Shown: positions 1 through 8,235, counted from the stretch's first letter. The stretch is DNA of 36,050 nucleotides from an uncultured Bacilli bacterium (GCA_944371685.1 CALVXV010000002.1:1-36050), one strand, 5' to 3'. Numbers and translations are program-made. The notes: a model not told the origin generated them from the sequence alone.

Positions 1-1
1 G

Positions 2-211
2 AAAGAGAAGATGGATGCCTTAGTCAAGCTTAATGAGATGGAAGGTGCCAAAAAAGAGGGCCTTGATGAAGGAAAGGCTCTTGGAATAGAAGAAAAAGCT
101 AAAGAAATAGCTCAAAATCTACTTAATAAAAAAATGGATATAGAAGATATTTCAGAAGTTACAGGTCTAACTGTAAAAGAAATTGAAAAAATAAGAAGCA
201 CTAATGAATAA
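2..211 (+). CDS. C-terminal tail of Rpn/PD-(D/E)XK nuclease-type transposase family protein (partial)
   Basis: The reading frame is open to the left edge, so only the last 70 or so residues are visible. They are a charged, Glu/Lys/Gly-rich helical tail followed by a short helix-turn segment with the pattern IAQNLLNKKMDIEDISEVTG and a following TGLTVKEIEKI-like helix. This tail is typical of the Rpn/PDDEXK_2 family of recombination-promoting nucleases and transposase-like proteins of gut Bacillota. The catalytic PD-(D/E)XK core would lie outside the window, so whether the gene is intact cannot be judged. The stop codon sits inside the terminator hairpin at 196-225. An ATG at position 11 exists but is unlikely to be the true start. 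Confidence 0.6.
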   Translation, partial: KEKMDALVKLNEMEGAKKEGLDEGKALGIEEKAKEIAQNLLNKKMDIEDISEVTGLTVKEIEKIRSTNE

Positions 212-225
212 AAATTAGTGCTTTT
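196..225 (+). terminator. Intrinsic terminator of the Rpn-like gene
   Basis: Perfect 10-bp stem: AAGCACTAAT (196-205) pairs with ATTAGTGCTT (214-223) around an 8-nt loop, followed by T residues. The 5' arm and loop contain the last codons and the stop. Confidence 0.8.
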
Positions 226-418
226 AAAATGGGTAATTATAAGAAAAGCATTAATAAAAAATTGGATTAAAGCTACTATCTATCAATAGCTTACTTTTAA
301 AAGAATTTCAAATTTAATACATTATAAATAAAAGGTAAACGATCGTGAATAGTAACATTTTTACATTTAACTTTAGATATTTCTTAACATGTTTTTTACA
401 CCCTAAAAAACAAAACTA

Positions 419-447
419 TATACATATATAAAAATTTGTGCTATAGT
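419..447 (+). promoter_or_regulatory. Possible promoter of an intergenic RNA
   Basis: TATAGT (442-447) preceded by TG one base upstream (439-440) forms an extended -10. A TATACA sequence (419-424), 17 bp upstream, matches four of six -35 positions. It points toward the hairpin at 519-547. Weak evidence. Confidence 0.3.
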
Positions 448-453
448 GAATAA

Positions 454-547
454 TACGTCAAAAGAATAGACATGATAGAATATAAATTTTATTTAAACAA
501 ATTTTTAATCGCAAAATTAAAAGAAACATTAAATCAATGTTTCTTTT
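454..547 (+). ncRNA. Candidate small RNA of about 95 nt
   Basis: Inferred only from a promoter-like sequence (419-447) and a strong terminator-like hairpin (519-547) with no gene between them. No match to a known RNA family was recognised. Confidence 0.25.
519..547 (+). terminator. Orphan terminator-like hairpin
   Basis: AAAAGAAACATT (519-530) pairs perfectly with AATGTTTCTTTT (536-547) around a 5-nt loop and ends in T residues. No protein gene ends just upstream on the + strand, and the arms are AA-rich enough to act on the other strand too. Confidence 0.6.
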
Positions 548-579
548 GTGTCCAATTCCAGAAAATATATTCTAAATCA

Positions 580-608
580 TTGTTATTACATTCATTTTTT
601 GATATAAT
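580..608 (+). promoter_or_regulatory. Promoter of the Tad operon
   Basis: TTGTTA (580-585), 17-bp spacer, TATAAT (603-608). Transcription would start near 615, which excludes the ATG at 614 as the first gene's start and favours 635. Confidence 0.75.
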
Positions 609-634
609 TTATTATGATAGGAAAGCGTGATAAT

Positions 635-991
635 ATGAATAAAAAGGGGCAAGCATTAGTAGAATTTGTTTTAATATTACCAGTTTTGCTATTAATTCTT
701 ATGGCAATCATTGACGTTGGTAATATTTTTTTAACAAAATACACTTTAAATAATGACCTAGAAAACGTCACCACATTATACCAAAATAATGATATAAAAG
801 ACCTTGGTGTTTATTTGGCTAGTGAAAACTTAACCTTAACCGATAAATCATTAAATGGTATGACCACCTTAACCCTTAAAAAAAATATCGAAATAAATGC
901 CCCAATTTTGTCCAATGTTTTAGGTAAAAATTATGAAGTAGAAGCATCCAAAGTAATATATGATGACTTAGGAGGCTTAAATGGTGAATAG
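635..991 (+). CDS. TadE-like pseudopilin
   Basis: A protein of 118 residues beginning with a short basic leader, then G-QALVEF and a hydrophobic helix (about residues 10-28). This is the class III signal pattern of TadE/TadF pseudopilins, cut after Gly by a prepilin peptidase, with Glu at +5 of the mature protein. The rest is a small extracytoplasmic domain. The start at 635 is chosen over the ATG at 614 because AGGAAAG (619-625) lies just before it and the promoter's predicted transcription start is at about 615. It is the first gene of an operon with TadZ, CpaF, TadB and TadC homologues, so it is likely a minor pilin or assembly factor of a Tad-type pilus. No Flp major pilin is seen in the window. 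Confidence 0.75.
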   Translation: MNKKGQALVEFVLILPVLLLILMAIIDVGNIFLTKYTLNNDLENVTTLYQNNDIKDLGVYLASENLTLTDKSLNGMTTLTLKKNIEINAPILSNVLGKNYEVEASKVIYDDLGGLNGE

Positions 992-1352
992 TAAAGGACA
1001 AACCCTTATCATATTTGTATTAATATTACCCATTTTATTATTATTACTCGCTTTAATCTGGGAAATAGGTAACTTAAGTTTAACCACAAATAAATACGAA
1101 ACAACAATTAAAAACGCCATCGAATATGGTTTAAATAATCAAGAAAAAGAAAATCTTGAAGTAATATTAACAAACCTTATAAAAGCTAATGTTAAAGGCG
1201 ACGTTCAAATAGAAATAAAAAATTATATCAAAATAAATGTCAAACAAAAATACGACACTCTATATAACAATTTATTTAACCATAAATTTGACATAGACAT
1301 AACCTATATCGGTTACAAAGAAAATAATCAAATAATCATAAAAAAAGAATAG
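981..1352 (+). CDS. Second TadE/TadF-like pseudopilin
   Basis: 123 residues with the same layout as the preceding gene: NSKGQTLIIF followed by a long hydrophobic helix (about residues 12-30) and a small domain rich in Ile, Lys and Asn. The start overlaps the end of the upstream gene by 11 bases and is preceded by GGAGG at 971-975, so the two are translationally coupled. Unlike the first pseudopilin, the residue at +5 after the predicted Gly cleavage site is Ile rather than Glu; Glu5 normally aids pilin packing, so this protein may sit at the tip or remain a membrane subunit. Family-level call is firm, exact subfamily is not. Confidence 0.65.
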   Translation: MVNSKGQTLIIFVLILPILLLLLALIWEIGNLSLTTNKYETTIKNAIEYGLNNQEKENLEVILTNLIKANVKGDVQIEIKNYIKINVKQKYDTLYNNLFNHKFDIDITYIGYKENNQIIIKKE

Positions 1353-1362
1353 AGGTATAAAC

Positions 1363-2103
1363 ATGGCCATTAAACAAGCAAAAGTTATCACAATTACATC
1401 AGTTAAAGGTGGAACTGGCAAAAGTACTACCACCTTATCATTTGCCGGTATCTTATCAAATAAAAAATTAAAAACCATAATCATTGATATGGATCTTCAC
1501 GCGGGTATAATTGCGGCAGCTTTAAATCTAAAAACAAACAAAGACATATACACCCTAGTAAATGATTATATGAATCATACCGTAAAGGATATGGATGAAT
1601 ATATAACCAAATATAATGACTACATCGACATCTTGCCAGCCCCTAAAGATCCACGCAGTGTAGGTAAAATAAATTCTCAATATATAGATATCATCTTAAA
1701 AAAATTAAAATACAAATACGATGTTATCTTAATTGACACTAACCATATCATTGACAACATAAATTTAGTAACCTTTGATAATAGTGACCATATCATCTAT
1801 GTCATCACTAGTGATCTTATGGATTTAAAAAACATGAAAACTATGCTTGCAATCTATAAAGACATGAATTTAACCAAATACACCCTTGTCTTAAATGAAG
1901 CCCTATCCAAAGAACACTTAACAACCTATGAAGTTACATCATTCCTAGATAAACCAATTGACTATGTATTGCCAGCTAATTCCTTAGTTAAAAACATGCA
2001 AAAAATAATCATGGAAGGAAAAATAATCACTTTAGAAAAAGCCTATCAAAAAGAAAAAGCTACTTTAATTTTAACTAAATTATTAGATAAAATATTAATG
2101 TAA
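1363..2103 (+). CDS. TadZ/CpaE-like ParA-MinD family ATPase
   Basis: 246 residues with the deviant Walker A motif KGGTGKST at residues 15-22, followed by a Walker A' region (IIIDMDLHAG, about 39-48) and a Walker B-like stretch (YDVILIDTNH). These define the SIMIBI ParA/MinD class. In Tad loci such an ATPase (TadZ/CpaE) localises the secretion machine at the membrane. CpaE proteins often carry an N-terminal receiver-like domain; that domain is absent here, so this is the short form. An SD-like AGAGG precedes the ATG at 1363, and the next gene follows after 12 bases. A general MinD-like role cannot be excluded, but the operon position argues for pilus placement. Confidence 0.75.
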   Translation: MAIKQAKVITITSVKGGTGKSTTTLSFAGILSNKKLKTIIIDMDLHAGIIAAALNLKTNKDIYTLVNDYMNHTVKDMDEYITKYNDYIDILPAPKDPRSVGKINSQYIDIILKKLKYKYDVILIDTNHIIDNINLVTFDNSDHIIYVITSDLMDLKNMKTMLAIYKDMNLTKYTLVLNEALSKEHLTTYEVTSFLDKPIDYVLPANSLVKNMQKIIMEGKIITLEKAYQKEKATLILTKLLDKILM

Positions 2104-2115
2104 AGGAGGAAAATC

Positions 2116-3444
2116 ATGGAATCAAAACGCTTTGTCGATGAATTCGCCCAGTCTGCAGAACAAAAAATACTCGAAGAAGTAGATGACTACGATGAATTTC
2201 CTAATAAAATTTTACTAGATGAACTAAGAAATAAAATCATTCAAAACATTATTGATAACAAAGATAAAACAACTGAAGATATGAAAGATTTTATCAAAGA
2301 TGAAATAAACAAATCCGTCGAAGGCTATGACCTATCAAATGAAGAACGTAGTTATATCTATAATTTAATTGATAATGAAGTAAATGGTTATGGACCATTA
2401 ACTGAACTTTTAAAAGACAAAGAACTAACTGAAATCATGGTTAATTCTCCAAATGAAATATATATCGAACTAGACGGAAAAGTAATTAAAGATGATAGTG
2501 TCAGTTTTATCAATAACGACCACATAGTAAGAGTAGTTCAAAGATTAATTCAGCCAATTGGTAAAACAATTGATATAGCTCATCCCATGGTCGATGCCAG
2601 ACTAGAAGATGGATCTAGATTAAATGCCATTTTACCACCACTTTCTTTAAATGGTCCAGTTGTGACCATCAGAAAATTTAAAAGTGAACTAGCCAACATT
2701 GAAGATCTTCTTAGAACGGGAACCTTAACCCCATATATGGCTAGATTCCTAGAAGCCTGCGTTCACGCTAAATTAAATATTCTAGTTGTCGGTGGAACCG
2801 GTGCTGGGAAAACAACCTTGTTAAACGTTTTATCATCGTTTTGTGATCCAAATGACCGAATCATCACTATTGAAGATGCTGCCGAATTAAAACTAAAGCA
2901 AGAACATGTTATATCATTAGAAACTAGAACGACTAACTACGAAGGCGAAGGTGCCATCACCATCAGAGATTTAGTCATCAACTCCCTTAGAATGCGTCCC
3001 GATAGAATTATCGTTGGTGAAGTTAGAGGAAAAGAAGCTTTTGATATGCTTCAAGCCATGAATACCGGGCACGAAGGAAGTATGACTACCATGCACGCTA
3101 ATGGCCCTGCTGACGCCTTAAATAGATTAGAAACCATGGTTTTAATGAATGGCGTTGAAATACCCGTAACGGCTATCAGAGAATATATTGAAAGCGCTAT
3201 TCAAATTGTTGTTCAAGTCCAAAGACTATCAGATGGCCGAAGAAGGGTAAGTAGTATCAATGAAATCATCGGCCTTGAAAACGGTGAAATAAAACAAAAA
3301 GAAATATTTAAGTTTAAACAAACTGGCGTCTTACCTAATGGTGATGTTAATGGAGAATTTTTACTCCACAAATATGTTCCAAAAGTATATCAAAAAATTA
3401 AAGCCAAAGGTATTGATAACTTAAAAGATATCTTTGGTGAGTAA
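2116..3444 (+). CDS. cpaF: CpaF/TadA secretion ATPase
   Basis: 442-residue hexameric type II/IV secretion ATPase that would power pilus assembly from the cytoplasm. Walker A GGTGAGKTT is at residues 226-234, the Asp/Glu-box region IEDAAEL at 252-258, Walker B-like RIIVGEVRG at 297-305, and the His-box stretch around GHEGSMTTMHAN at 318-329. The N-terminal helical domain (about 1-110) and the EIMVNSPNEIYIE region are typical of CpaF rather than of PilB. AGGAGG precedes the start by a few bases. The gene sits between TadZ-like and TadB-like genes and is the best-conserved member of the locus. All catalytic motifs appear intact. Confidence 0.92.
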   Translation: MESKRFVDEFAQSAEQKILEEVDDYDEFPNKILLDELRNKIIQNIIDNKDKTTEDMKDFIKDEINKSVEGYDLSNEERSYIYNLIDNEVNGYGPLTELLKDKELTEIMVNSPNEIYIELDGKVIKDDSVSFINNDHIVRVVQRLIQPIGKTIDIAHPMVDARLEDGSRLNAILPPLSLNGPVVTIRKFKSELANIEDLLRTGTLTPYMARFLEACVHAKLNILVVGGTGAGKTTLLNVLSSFCDPNDRIITIEDAAELKLKQEHVISLETRTTNYEGEGAITIRDLVINSLRMRPDRIIVGEVRGKEAFDMLQAMNTGHEGSMTTMHANGPADALNRLETMVLMNGVEIPVTAIREYIESAIQIVVQVQRLSDGRRRVSSINEIIGLENGEIKQKEIFKFKQTGVLPNGDVNGEFLLHKYVPKVYQKIKAKGIDNLKDIFGE

Positions 3445-3459
3445 TGGAGGTGACTTAAG

Positions 3460-4953
3460 ATGAATGGAAAATTCGATATTCAAAGTGCAGAAAAACCAGT
3501 TAATCATGATATAAATGTCGTTTTTTCACCATCTCAAAACGTCATCTCTTATACTTATCAAATATATAAAGAAGGCATCTTAATAAATCAAACAAATATA
3601 AGTTCCAATAGTAGTGCCAATATTTTGCTAAATGAAACTGGAACATATAAAATATCAGTTCAAACAAATCTTATAAATGGCACCAGTGACATTATAAATA
3701 GTGGTGAATATATCATTGATAAAGAAGCCCCTAAATTAACTATTTCAAATACCAAAATAATCACCACTCCAACTAATGATAAAAACCTCGTATCATGTGT
3801 AGCCTCAGATAACTATGACGGTAATATTACAAACAAAATCACCAGCAACATAGATTCGTTAAACTTTAAAAAAACTGGAAACTATACCTATACTTGTACT
3901 GTTCAAGATGAAGCCGGGAATATTGCTACCCAAAATGCTCTCATTTCAGTCAAGCCTCATAATACATCAATTTATATCATTCAAATAGTTTGCTTCATCA
4001 TCATCTTTTTCCTAATCATTAAAATAATTAAATTATTCAAAGTTGTTAAATTAGAAGAAAGATTGGAGCCATACGTTATCAAACCACTAAAAAATGATAC
4101 TATCAATACTTCAGAAAAAATAAAACGCATATACATGCAATTTTTAGATTTATTTACCAGTAAACTCAAAAAATCAGTAGTGGCGAATAAATATGCTAAA
4201 AGGCTAGAAAAGTATACCATCGTAACTACTACTCACAAAACTGGCCTTGATATATTAAGTGGTAAAATAATCATTGCTTGTTTATTCACTGTCATGGCCA
4301 TCATCATTAAAGCTTTTCAGTTCAAATTACTAGGTAGTTTAGAAACTTTAGGTGTTTTCGTTTTAGGTTTCTTTGTCCTAGATATATATTTGTTTGCTAA
4401 ATATAAAGTCTTTAGATGGAATCTAGAAAGTGACTTCATTGCTGCCATAACCATCATGAATAATTCCTTTAAATCAGGTAGAAGTATCACTCAGGCCATT
4501 GAAATTGTCAGTACTGAAGTAGGGGGAACCATCGGTGCCGAATTCAAAAGAATGAACTTAGAACTCTTATATGGCCTAGATATCGGTCAAGTTTTCAAAA
4601 GATTTTCCAAAAGAGTAAATTTAGAAGAAGCAACTTATCTTACTGCCTCACTTACCATATTAAATAAAACTGGTGGTGACATCATTAAAGTGTTCTCCTC
4701 AATTGAAAGAAGTCTTTTCGATAAACGTAAACTTAGATTAGAACTAAAAAGCCTAACCAGTGGTAGTAGAATCATCGTCTATGTCTTACTAGGTATTCCA
4801 TTTTTCTTCATTTTTGTCATCAGTCTCATAAACCCCGGCTACTTTATGCCATTTTTGACGACTGATATTGGACGTATCCTCTTGATATTTATGATAATTT
4901 ACTATATAATTTTTGTGGTAGTAGTTCGTAAAATAATGAAGGTGGTGATTTAA
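3460..4953 (+). CDS. TadB-like type II secretion F platform protein with N-terminal Ig/HYR-like domain
   Basis: 497 residues. The C-terminal part (about 220-497) is a TadB/T2SF platform: helices at about 269-284 and 295-313, the cytoplasmic T2SF helical domain at about 320-425, then helices at about 437-457 and 470-488. Before it lies an unusual extension: roughly 165 residues of beta-rich Ig-like sequence, with a HYR/DUF5011-type repeat near 108-165 (DNYDGNITNKI, then KTGNYTYTCTVQDEAGN) and a Cys pair at 113 and 146 that could form a disulphide. A transmembrane helix (171-190) follows, then Lys-rich sequence, giving a predicted N-out topology. There is no signal peptide. The start is secure: GGAGGTGA lies seven bases upstream. 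The extension could be surface exposed near the base of the pilus. Confidence 0.82.
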   Translation: MNGKFDIQSAEKPVNHDINVVFSPSQNVISYTYQIYKEGILINQTNISSNSSANILLNETGTYKISVQTNLINGTSDIINSGEYIIDKEAPKLTISNTKIITTPTNDKNLVSCVASDNYDGNITNKITSNIDSLNFKKTGNYTYTCTVQDEAGNIATQNALISVKPHNTSIYIIQIVCFIIIFFLIIKIIKLFKVVKLEERLEPYVIKPLKNDTINTSEKIKRIYMQFLDLFTSKLKKSVVANKYAKRLEKYTIVTTTHKTGLDILSGKIIIACLFTVMAIIIKAFQFKLLGSLETLGVFVLGFFVLDIYLFAKYKVFRWNLESDFIAAITIMNNSFKSGRSITQAIEIVSTEVGGTIGAEFKRMNLELLYGLDIGQVFKRFSKRVNLEEATYLTASLTILNKTGGDIIKVFSSIERSLFDKRKLRLELKSLTSGSRIIVYVLLGIPFFFIFVISLINPGYFMPFLTTDIGRILLIFMIIYYIIFVVVVRKIMKVVI

Positions 4954-5654
4954 TGGATGAACAAACCAAATTCATTGAAAGAATTTATGGACAAAAAGAA
5001 TTAGATAATATAAAAGCCAAAATAAAATGTTTAGGTAAAGACACTAAATATACAGCTACGACCTTTTGTATGTCCAGAATCATCATCACCGCCCTTGCAT
5101 TCATACTTACTATATTACTAACAGATATGGGCTATATATATGCCCCATTTGTTGCCATTATTTGTTACTATTTATTTTACTATTTAAACATAACTAAAAA
5201 GCTAAAAGAAAGAAATAGACGTTTAGAACACCAAGCCCTATACTTCTTTGAAATTTTAACCCTAACCTTAGAATCAGGGCGAAACTTAGAAAACGCTTTA
5301 ATAGTTACTTGTGAAAATGTCGATTCAGAAATCTCTAGCCAATTTAAAAGCGCTTTAGATGAAATGAAGTATGGCAAATCATTAATTGAAGCTTTAGGTG
5401 ACTTAAAAAAACAAATATCATCAGATATAATTGGTAACATAATATTAAATATAATTCAAACAAATAGGTTCGGCAATAGCATATTAGACACTCTTTATAA
5501 TGAAGTTGACTTCTTAAGACAAAAAGAATTATTAACTACTAAAGAACAAATAAACAAAATTCCAAACAAAGTCAGCATTATTTCCGTATTATTCATCGTC
5601 CCATTAATTCTTGTTTTAATACTTGGACCATATTTGATTGAATTCATTAGTTAG
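4953..5654 (+). CDS. tadC: TadC-like type II secretion F platform protein
   Basis: 233 residues with hydrophobic helices at about 42-60, 65-78 and 210-231 and a T2SF-type helical domain between (LTLTLESGRNLENALIV near residue 110). It partners TadB in the inner-membrane platform of Tad systems. Its ATG shares one base with the upstream stop (TAATG at 4951-4955), so it is translationally coupled, with AAGGTGGTGA ahead. Length is on the short side for TadC, which often reaches about 300 residues, and the N-terminal part is reduced. The T2SF core looks intact. Confidence 0.82.
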   Translation: MDEQTKFIERIYGQKELDNIKAKIKCLGKDTKYTATTFCMSRIIITALAFILTILLTDMGYIYAPFVAIICYYLFYYLNITKKLKERNRRLEHQALYFFEILTLTLESGRNLENALIVTCENVDSEISSQFKSALDEMKYGKSLIEALGDLKKQISSDIIGNIILNIIQTNRFGNSILDTLYNEVDFLRQKELLTTKEQINKIPNKVSIISVLFIVPLILVLILGPYLIEFIS

Positions 5655-5665
5655 GAGGAACATCT

Positions 5666-6988
5666 ATGTATTATTTGATTGGAATAAAAGGAACTGGCAT
5701 GAGCGCCCTAGCGTGCTTTCTTCATGACTTAGGCTATGAAGTAAAAGGTAGTGATGTTGAAACCCATTTCTTCACCGAAAAAGGACTAAATGAAAGAAAC
5801 ATTGAAATATTACCTTACGATGAAAAAAACATCACCAAAGACATGGTCATAATTAAAGGCAATGTCATTAAAGATGACCACCCAGAAATGATTAAAGCAA
5901 ATGAATTAGATTTAAAAATATACACATATCAAGAAATGATATCTAAATTAACCAAAATGTTTATGACAATAACTGTTGCTGGCTGTCATGGCAAAACAAC
6001 TACTTCCAATATGACCTATCAAGTCTTAAACGCTATTAAAGGCGCCAATTGCCTAATCGGCGATGGTACCGGCATAGCTAACAAAGAAAATAAATATTTT
6101 GTATTGGAAGCTTGTGAATACCAAAGACACTTCTTATCATATACCCCATATTATGCTATTATTACAAACATTGAATTAGATCATGTTGATTATTATAAAG
6201 ATATAGATGATGTTATTGATGCCTTTACCGAGTATGCCAATAATGCTGAAAAAATGGTTATAGCTTGTGGAGATGATCCATACACCCATAGCCTAGAAGT
6301 CAGTAAACCAATATTCTATTATGGACTAGATGACGATAATGATATAATTGCTAAAGATGTAAACTATACTGAAAACGGTGTAACTTTTGATGTGTTTGTT
6401 GAAGATAATTATTATGGACATTTTGACTTGCCATTATACGGTAAACACATGCTTTTAAATGCTTTAGCCGTGATTAGTTTAGCATACTATGAAAGATTCG
6501 ATGCTAAAGAAGTATCTAAAATACTAAAGGAATATCATGCTGCCAGAAGAAGATTCAATGAAACACAAGTTGGCACAAACATTTTAATTGATGATTATGC
6601 CCATCACCCAACCGAATTAAAATGTACAATAAAATCAGCCCGTCAAAAATATCCTGATAAAAATTTAATTGTCATTTGGGGGCCACATACATATTCAAGA
6701 ACCAAAGCCTTTAAAGATGAATATATTGAAATTTTAAAAACCGCCTCTAAAGCTTATATCATGGATATATATGCTGCTAGAGAAAAAAAAGGAGATATTG
6801 ATATCGACATAAACGATATCATCAAAGCTATTCCAAATGCCGAGCACATCACTGAACAAGAAACCGACAAATTGTTAAAATATGAAAATTCAGTTCTTTT
6901 ATTCATGAGTCCTAAGGACTTAACCTCATTTGAACAAGACTATATAAATAAATATCATGAAACACACGATAAACCTAGTGAAAACTAG
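5666..6988 (+). CDS. murC: UDP-N-acetylmuramate--L-alanine ligase
   Basis: 440 residues. MurC adds L-Ala to UDP-MurNAc in the cytoplasm, using ATP, as the first peptide step of peptidoglycan precursor synthesis. The N-terminal Rossmann-like domain has GIKGTGMSALA (6-16) and GSDV (28-31); the ATP-binding loop GCHGKTTT is at 106-113; EACEYQRHF (148-156) and TNIELDHVDYY (167-177) supply Mg and substrate ligands; DDYAHHPTE marks the C-terminal domain. AGGAGG lies just upstream, 11 bases after tadC, with no promoter or terminator between, so it appears to be the last gene of the pilus operon. A terminator overlaps its 3' end. Confidence 0.93.
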   Translation: MYYLIGIKGTGMSALACFLHDLGYEVKGSDVETHFFTEKGLNERNIEILPYDEKNITKDMVIIKGNVIKDDHPEMIKANELDLKIYTYQEMISKLTKMFMTITVAGCHGKTTTSNMTYQVLNAIKGANCLIGDGTGIANKENKYFVLEACEYQRHFLSYTPYYAIITNIELDHVDYYKDIDDVIDAFTEYANNAEKMVIACGDDPYTHSLEVSKPIFYYGLDDDNDIIAKDVNYTENGVTFDVFVEDNYYGHFDLPLYGKHMLLNALAVISLAYYERFDAKEVSKILKEYHAARRRFNETQVGTNILIDDYAHHPTELKCTIKSARQKYPDKNLIVIWGPHTYSRTKAFKDEYIEILKTASKAYIMDIYAAREKKGDIDIDINDIIKAIPNAEHITEQETDKLLKYENSVLLFMSPKDLTSFEQDYINKYHETHDKPSEN

Positions 6989-6996
6989 GCTTTTTT
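6971..6996 (+). terminator. Terminator after murC
   Basis: CCTAG (6974-6978) pairs with CTAGG (6985-6989) and flanking A/T can extend it across a single unpaired C; six Ts follow. Modest stem that overlaps the murC stop. Confidence 0.6.
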
Positions 6997-7008
6997 CTTA
7001 AAGTGTAG

Positions 7009-7014
7009 TATAAT
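7009..7014 (+). promoter_or_regulatory. -10 element for tcdA
   Basis: TATAAT at 7009-7014, about 18 bases before the start codon. No good -35 is seen; the region where it should lie is the murC terminator. Confidence 0.5.
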
Positions 7015-7031
7015 CTTTTTAGGTGATAAAT

Positions 7032-7709
7032 ATGTTTGACCGTTTAGAATTAATCATTGGCGACAAAATCAATTTACTTAAAAATAAAACTATTATGTTA
7101 ATTGGTCTTGGTGGAGTAGGCTCCCATACTTTTGAAGCATTAGTGCGAAGTGGTATTGGTAATATCATTATAATTGATAATGATACTGTAGATATCACTA
7201 ACTTAAATAGACAAGCATTAGCTTTTCAAAACACTATTGGTAAACCAAAAGTTGACATTGCCAAGCAAATGGCCAAAAATATAAATCCTAACTGTCACAT
7301 CTTACCTTATCAAATTTTCTTAAATGAAGATAATATTAATGATATTTTTAAGCAAAAAATAGACTTTATCATTGATGCCATTGATACCATTAATACTAAA
7401 AAATTAATTATAAAAAAATGTATAGAAAAAAATCTACCATTTATATCAGTGATGGGAACCGGCAATAAAATGCACCCAGAATTACTTGAAATAACCGATA
7501 TTAGACAAACCTCATATGATCCAATTGCTAAAATTTTAAGAAAAATGATTAAAGAAGAAAAAATAAAACAGAAAGTGCCCGTTATTTTTTCAAAAGAAAA
7601 ACCATTAATTAAAGGTAAAATAGGCTCAAATGCTTTCGTTCCCGCATCCGCTGGATTATTAGCCACTAGCTACACAATAAATAAAATATTGGAGGAAGAA
7701 CATGAATGA
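7032..7709 (+). CDS. tcdA: tRNA threonylcarbamoyladenosine dehydratase (ThiF/E1-like)
   Basis: 225 residues of the ThiF/MoeB/E1-like family. The nucleotide-binding loop GLGGVG is at residues 25-30, IIDND (47-51) follows the second strand, and NLNRQ (57-61) is the Arg finger region. The C-terminal GSNAFVPASAGLLATSYTI is typical of TcdA (YgdL/YrvM), which cyclises t6A37 of ANN-decoding tRNAs to ct6A using ATP. The start at ATG 7032 is preferred over the in-frame GTG at 7023 because the latter lies within the ribosome binding site AGGTGA. No TsaD or CsdA genes are nearby. MoeB or ThiF are less likely because no thiamine or molybdopterin genes are present. Confidence 0.85.
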   Translation: MFDRLELIIGDKINLLKNKTIMLIGLGGVGSHTFEALVRSGIGNIIIIDNDTVDITNLNRQALAFQNTIGKPKVDIAKQMAKNINPNCHILPYQIFLNEDNINDIFKQKIDFIIDAIDTINTKKLIIKKCIEKNLPFISVMGTGNKMHPELLEITDIRQTSYDPIAKILRKMIKEEKIKQKVPVIFSKEKPLIKGKIGSNAFVPASAGLLATSYTINKILEEEHE

Positions 7710-8232
7710 AAAATTACTGCAAATAATTAATAGTTTAGAAGGCTCATTATTAGGTATCGGTTTTGAAGATGACCTTTTGTTAGATGCCATTGAAAACAAT
7801 AATAATATCTACTCTTGTTATTTATTAACTAAAAAAAATCCTTCTAGCAAAAAATTTAACATGACAAAAAAAGGACGTAATAAAAAAATAAACATCAAAA
7901 AAATCAAAAAACAATTTAAAAAGAAATCCTTAGACACCATCATCTGTAACTACGAAACTATTAAACCATTTTACCGCAGTTTTATTCCAAATAGTATCTA
8001 TCTTAACAAAGGCACTTTATATATATATGGTAACAAAGAGGATTTACAAAAAATAAAGCCCAAATATCAAAGGTATACTTCTTTAATTAAAATTGATAAA
8101 ACCGAAGATGGATACATTATGAAAATAAACAATCAAAATACTCAAAATCACTTCTTCAAAGACAATTTATTCAAATTAAAAGATTTTGGCTCAGATACTA
8201 TTGATATCATGACTGACTTATTAATTAATTAA
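7702..8232 (+). CDS. Conserved-looking protein of unknown function
   Basis: 176 residues, not recognised. It starts inside the end of tcdA (8-base overlap) with a strong GGAGGAAG site at 7691-7698, so the two are coupled. The N-terminus (SLLGIGFEDDLLLDAIENN) and a later YETIKPFYRSFIPNSIYLNKG segment resemble alternating strand-helix order of a Rossmann-like fold, perhaps a reduced methyltransferase-like protein, but no glycine-rich loop of that family is intact. The middle (about 48-75) is extremely Lys-rich with KKINIKKIKKQFKKK, which suggests nucleic acid binding. Function is left open. Confidence 0.7.
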   Translation: MNEKLLQIINSLEGSLLGIGFEDDLLLDAIENNNNIYSCYLLTKKNPSSKKFNMTKKGRNKKINIKKIKKQFKKKSLDTIICNYETIKPFYRSFIPNSIYLNKGTLYIYGNKEDLQKIKPKYQRYTSLIKIDKTEDGYIMKINNQNTQNHFFKDNLFKLKDFGSDTIDIMTDLLIN

Positions 8233-8235
8233 AAT

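Larger units (their letters stand above)
226..579. other. Gene-poor AT-rich spacer with a possible small RNA
   Basis: No convincing protein gene is seen on either strand. The only notable elements are an extended -10-like promoter near 419-447 and a perfect 12-bp hairpin at 519-547. A 52-codon frame (472-630) exists but lacks a ribosome binding site and has no recognisable composition. Confidence 0.5.

Noticed and set aside
472..630. Possible 52-codon gene in the first spacer
   Set aside because: No ribosome binding site, runs through a terminator-like hairpin and the Tad promoter, and the composition looks random.
7023..7031. Upstream GTG start for tcdA (and the similar GTG before secE and smc)
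   Set aside because: In each case the GTG is part of the Shine-Dalgarno sequence serving a better placed ATG a few codons later.
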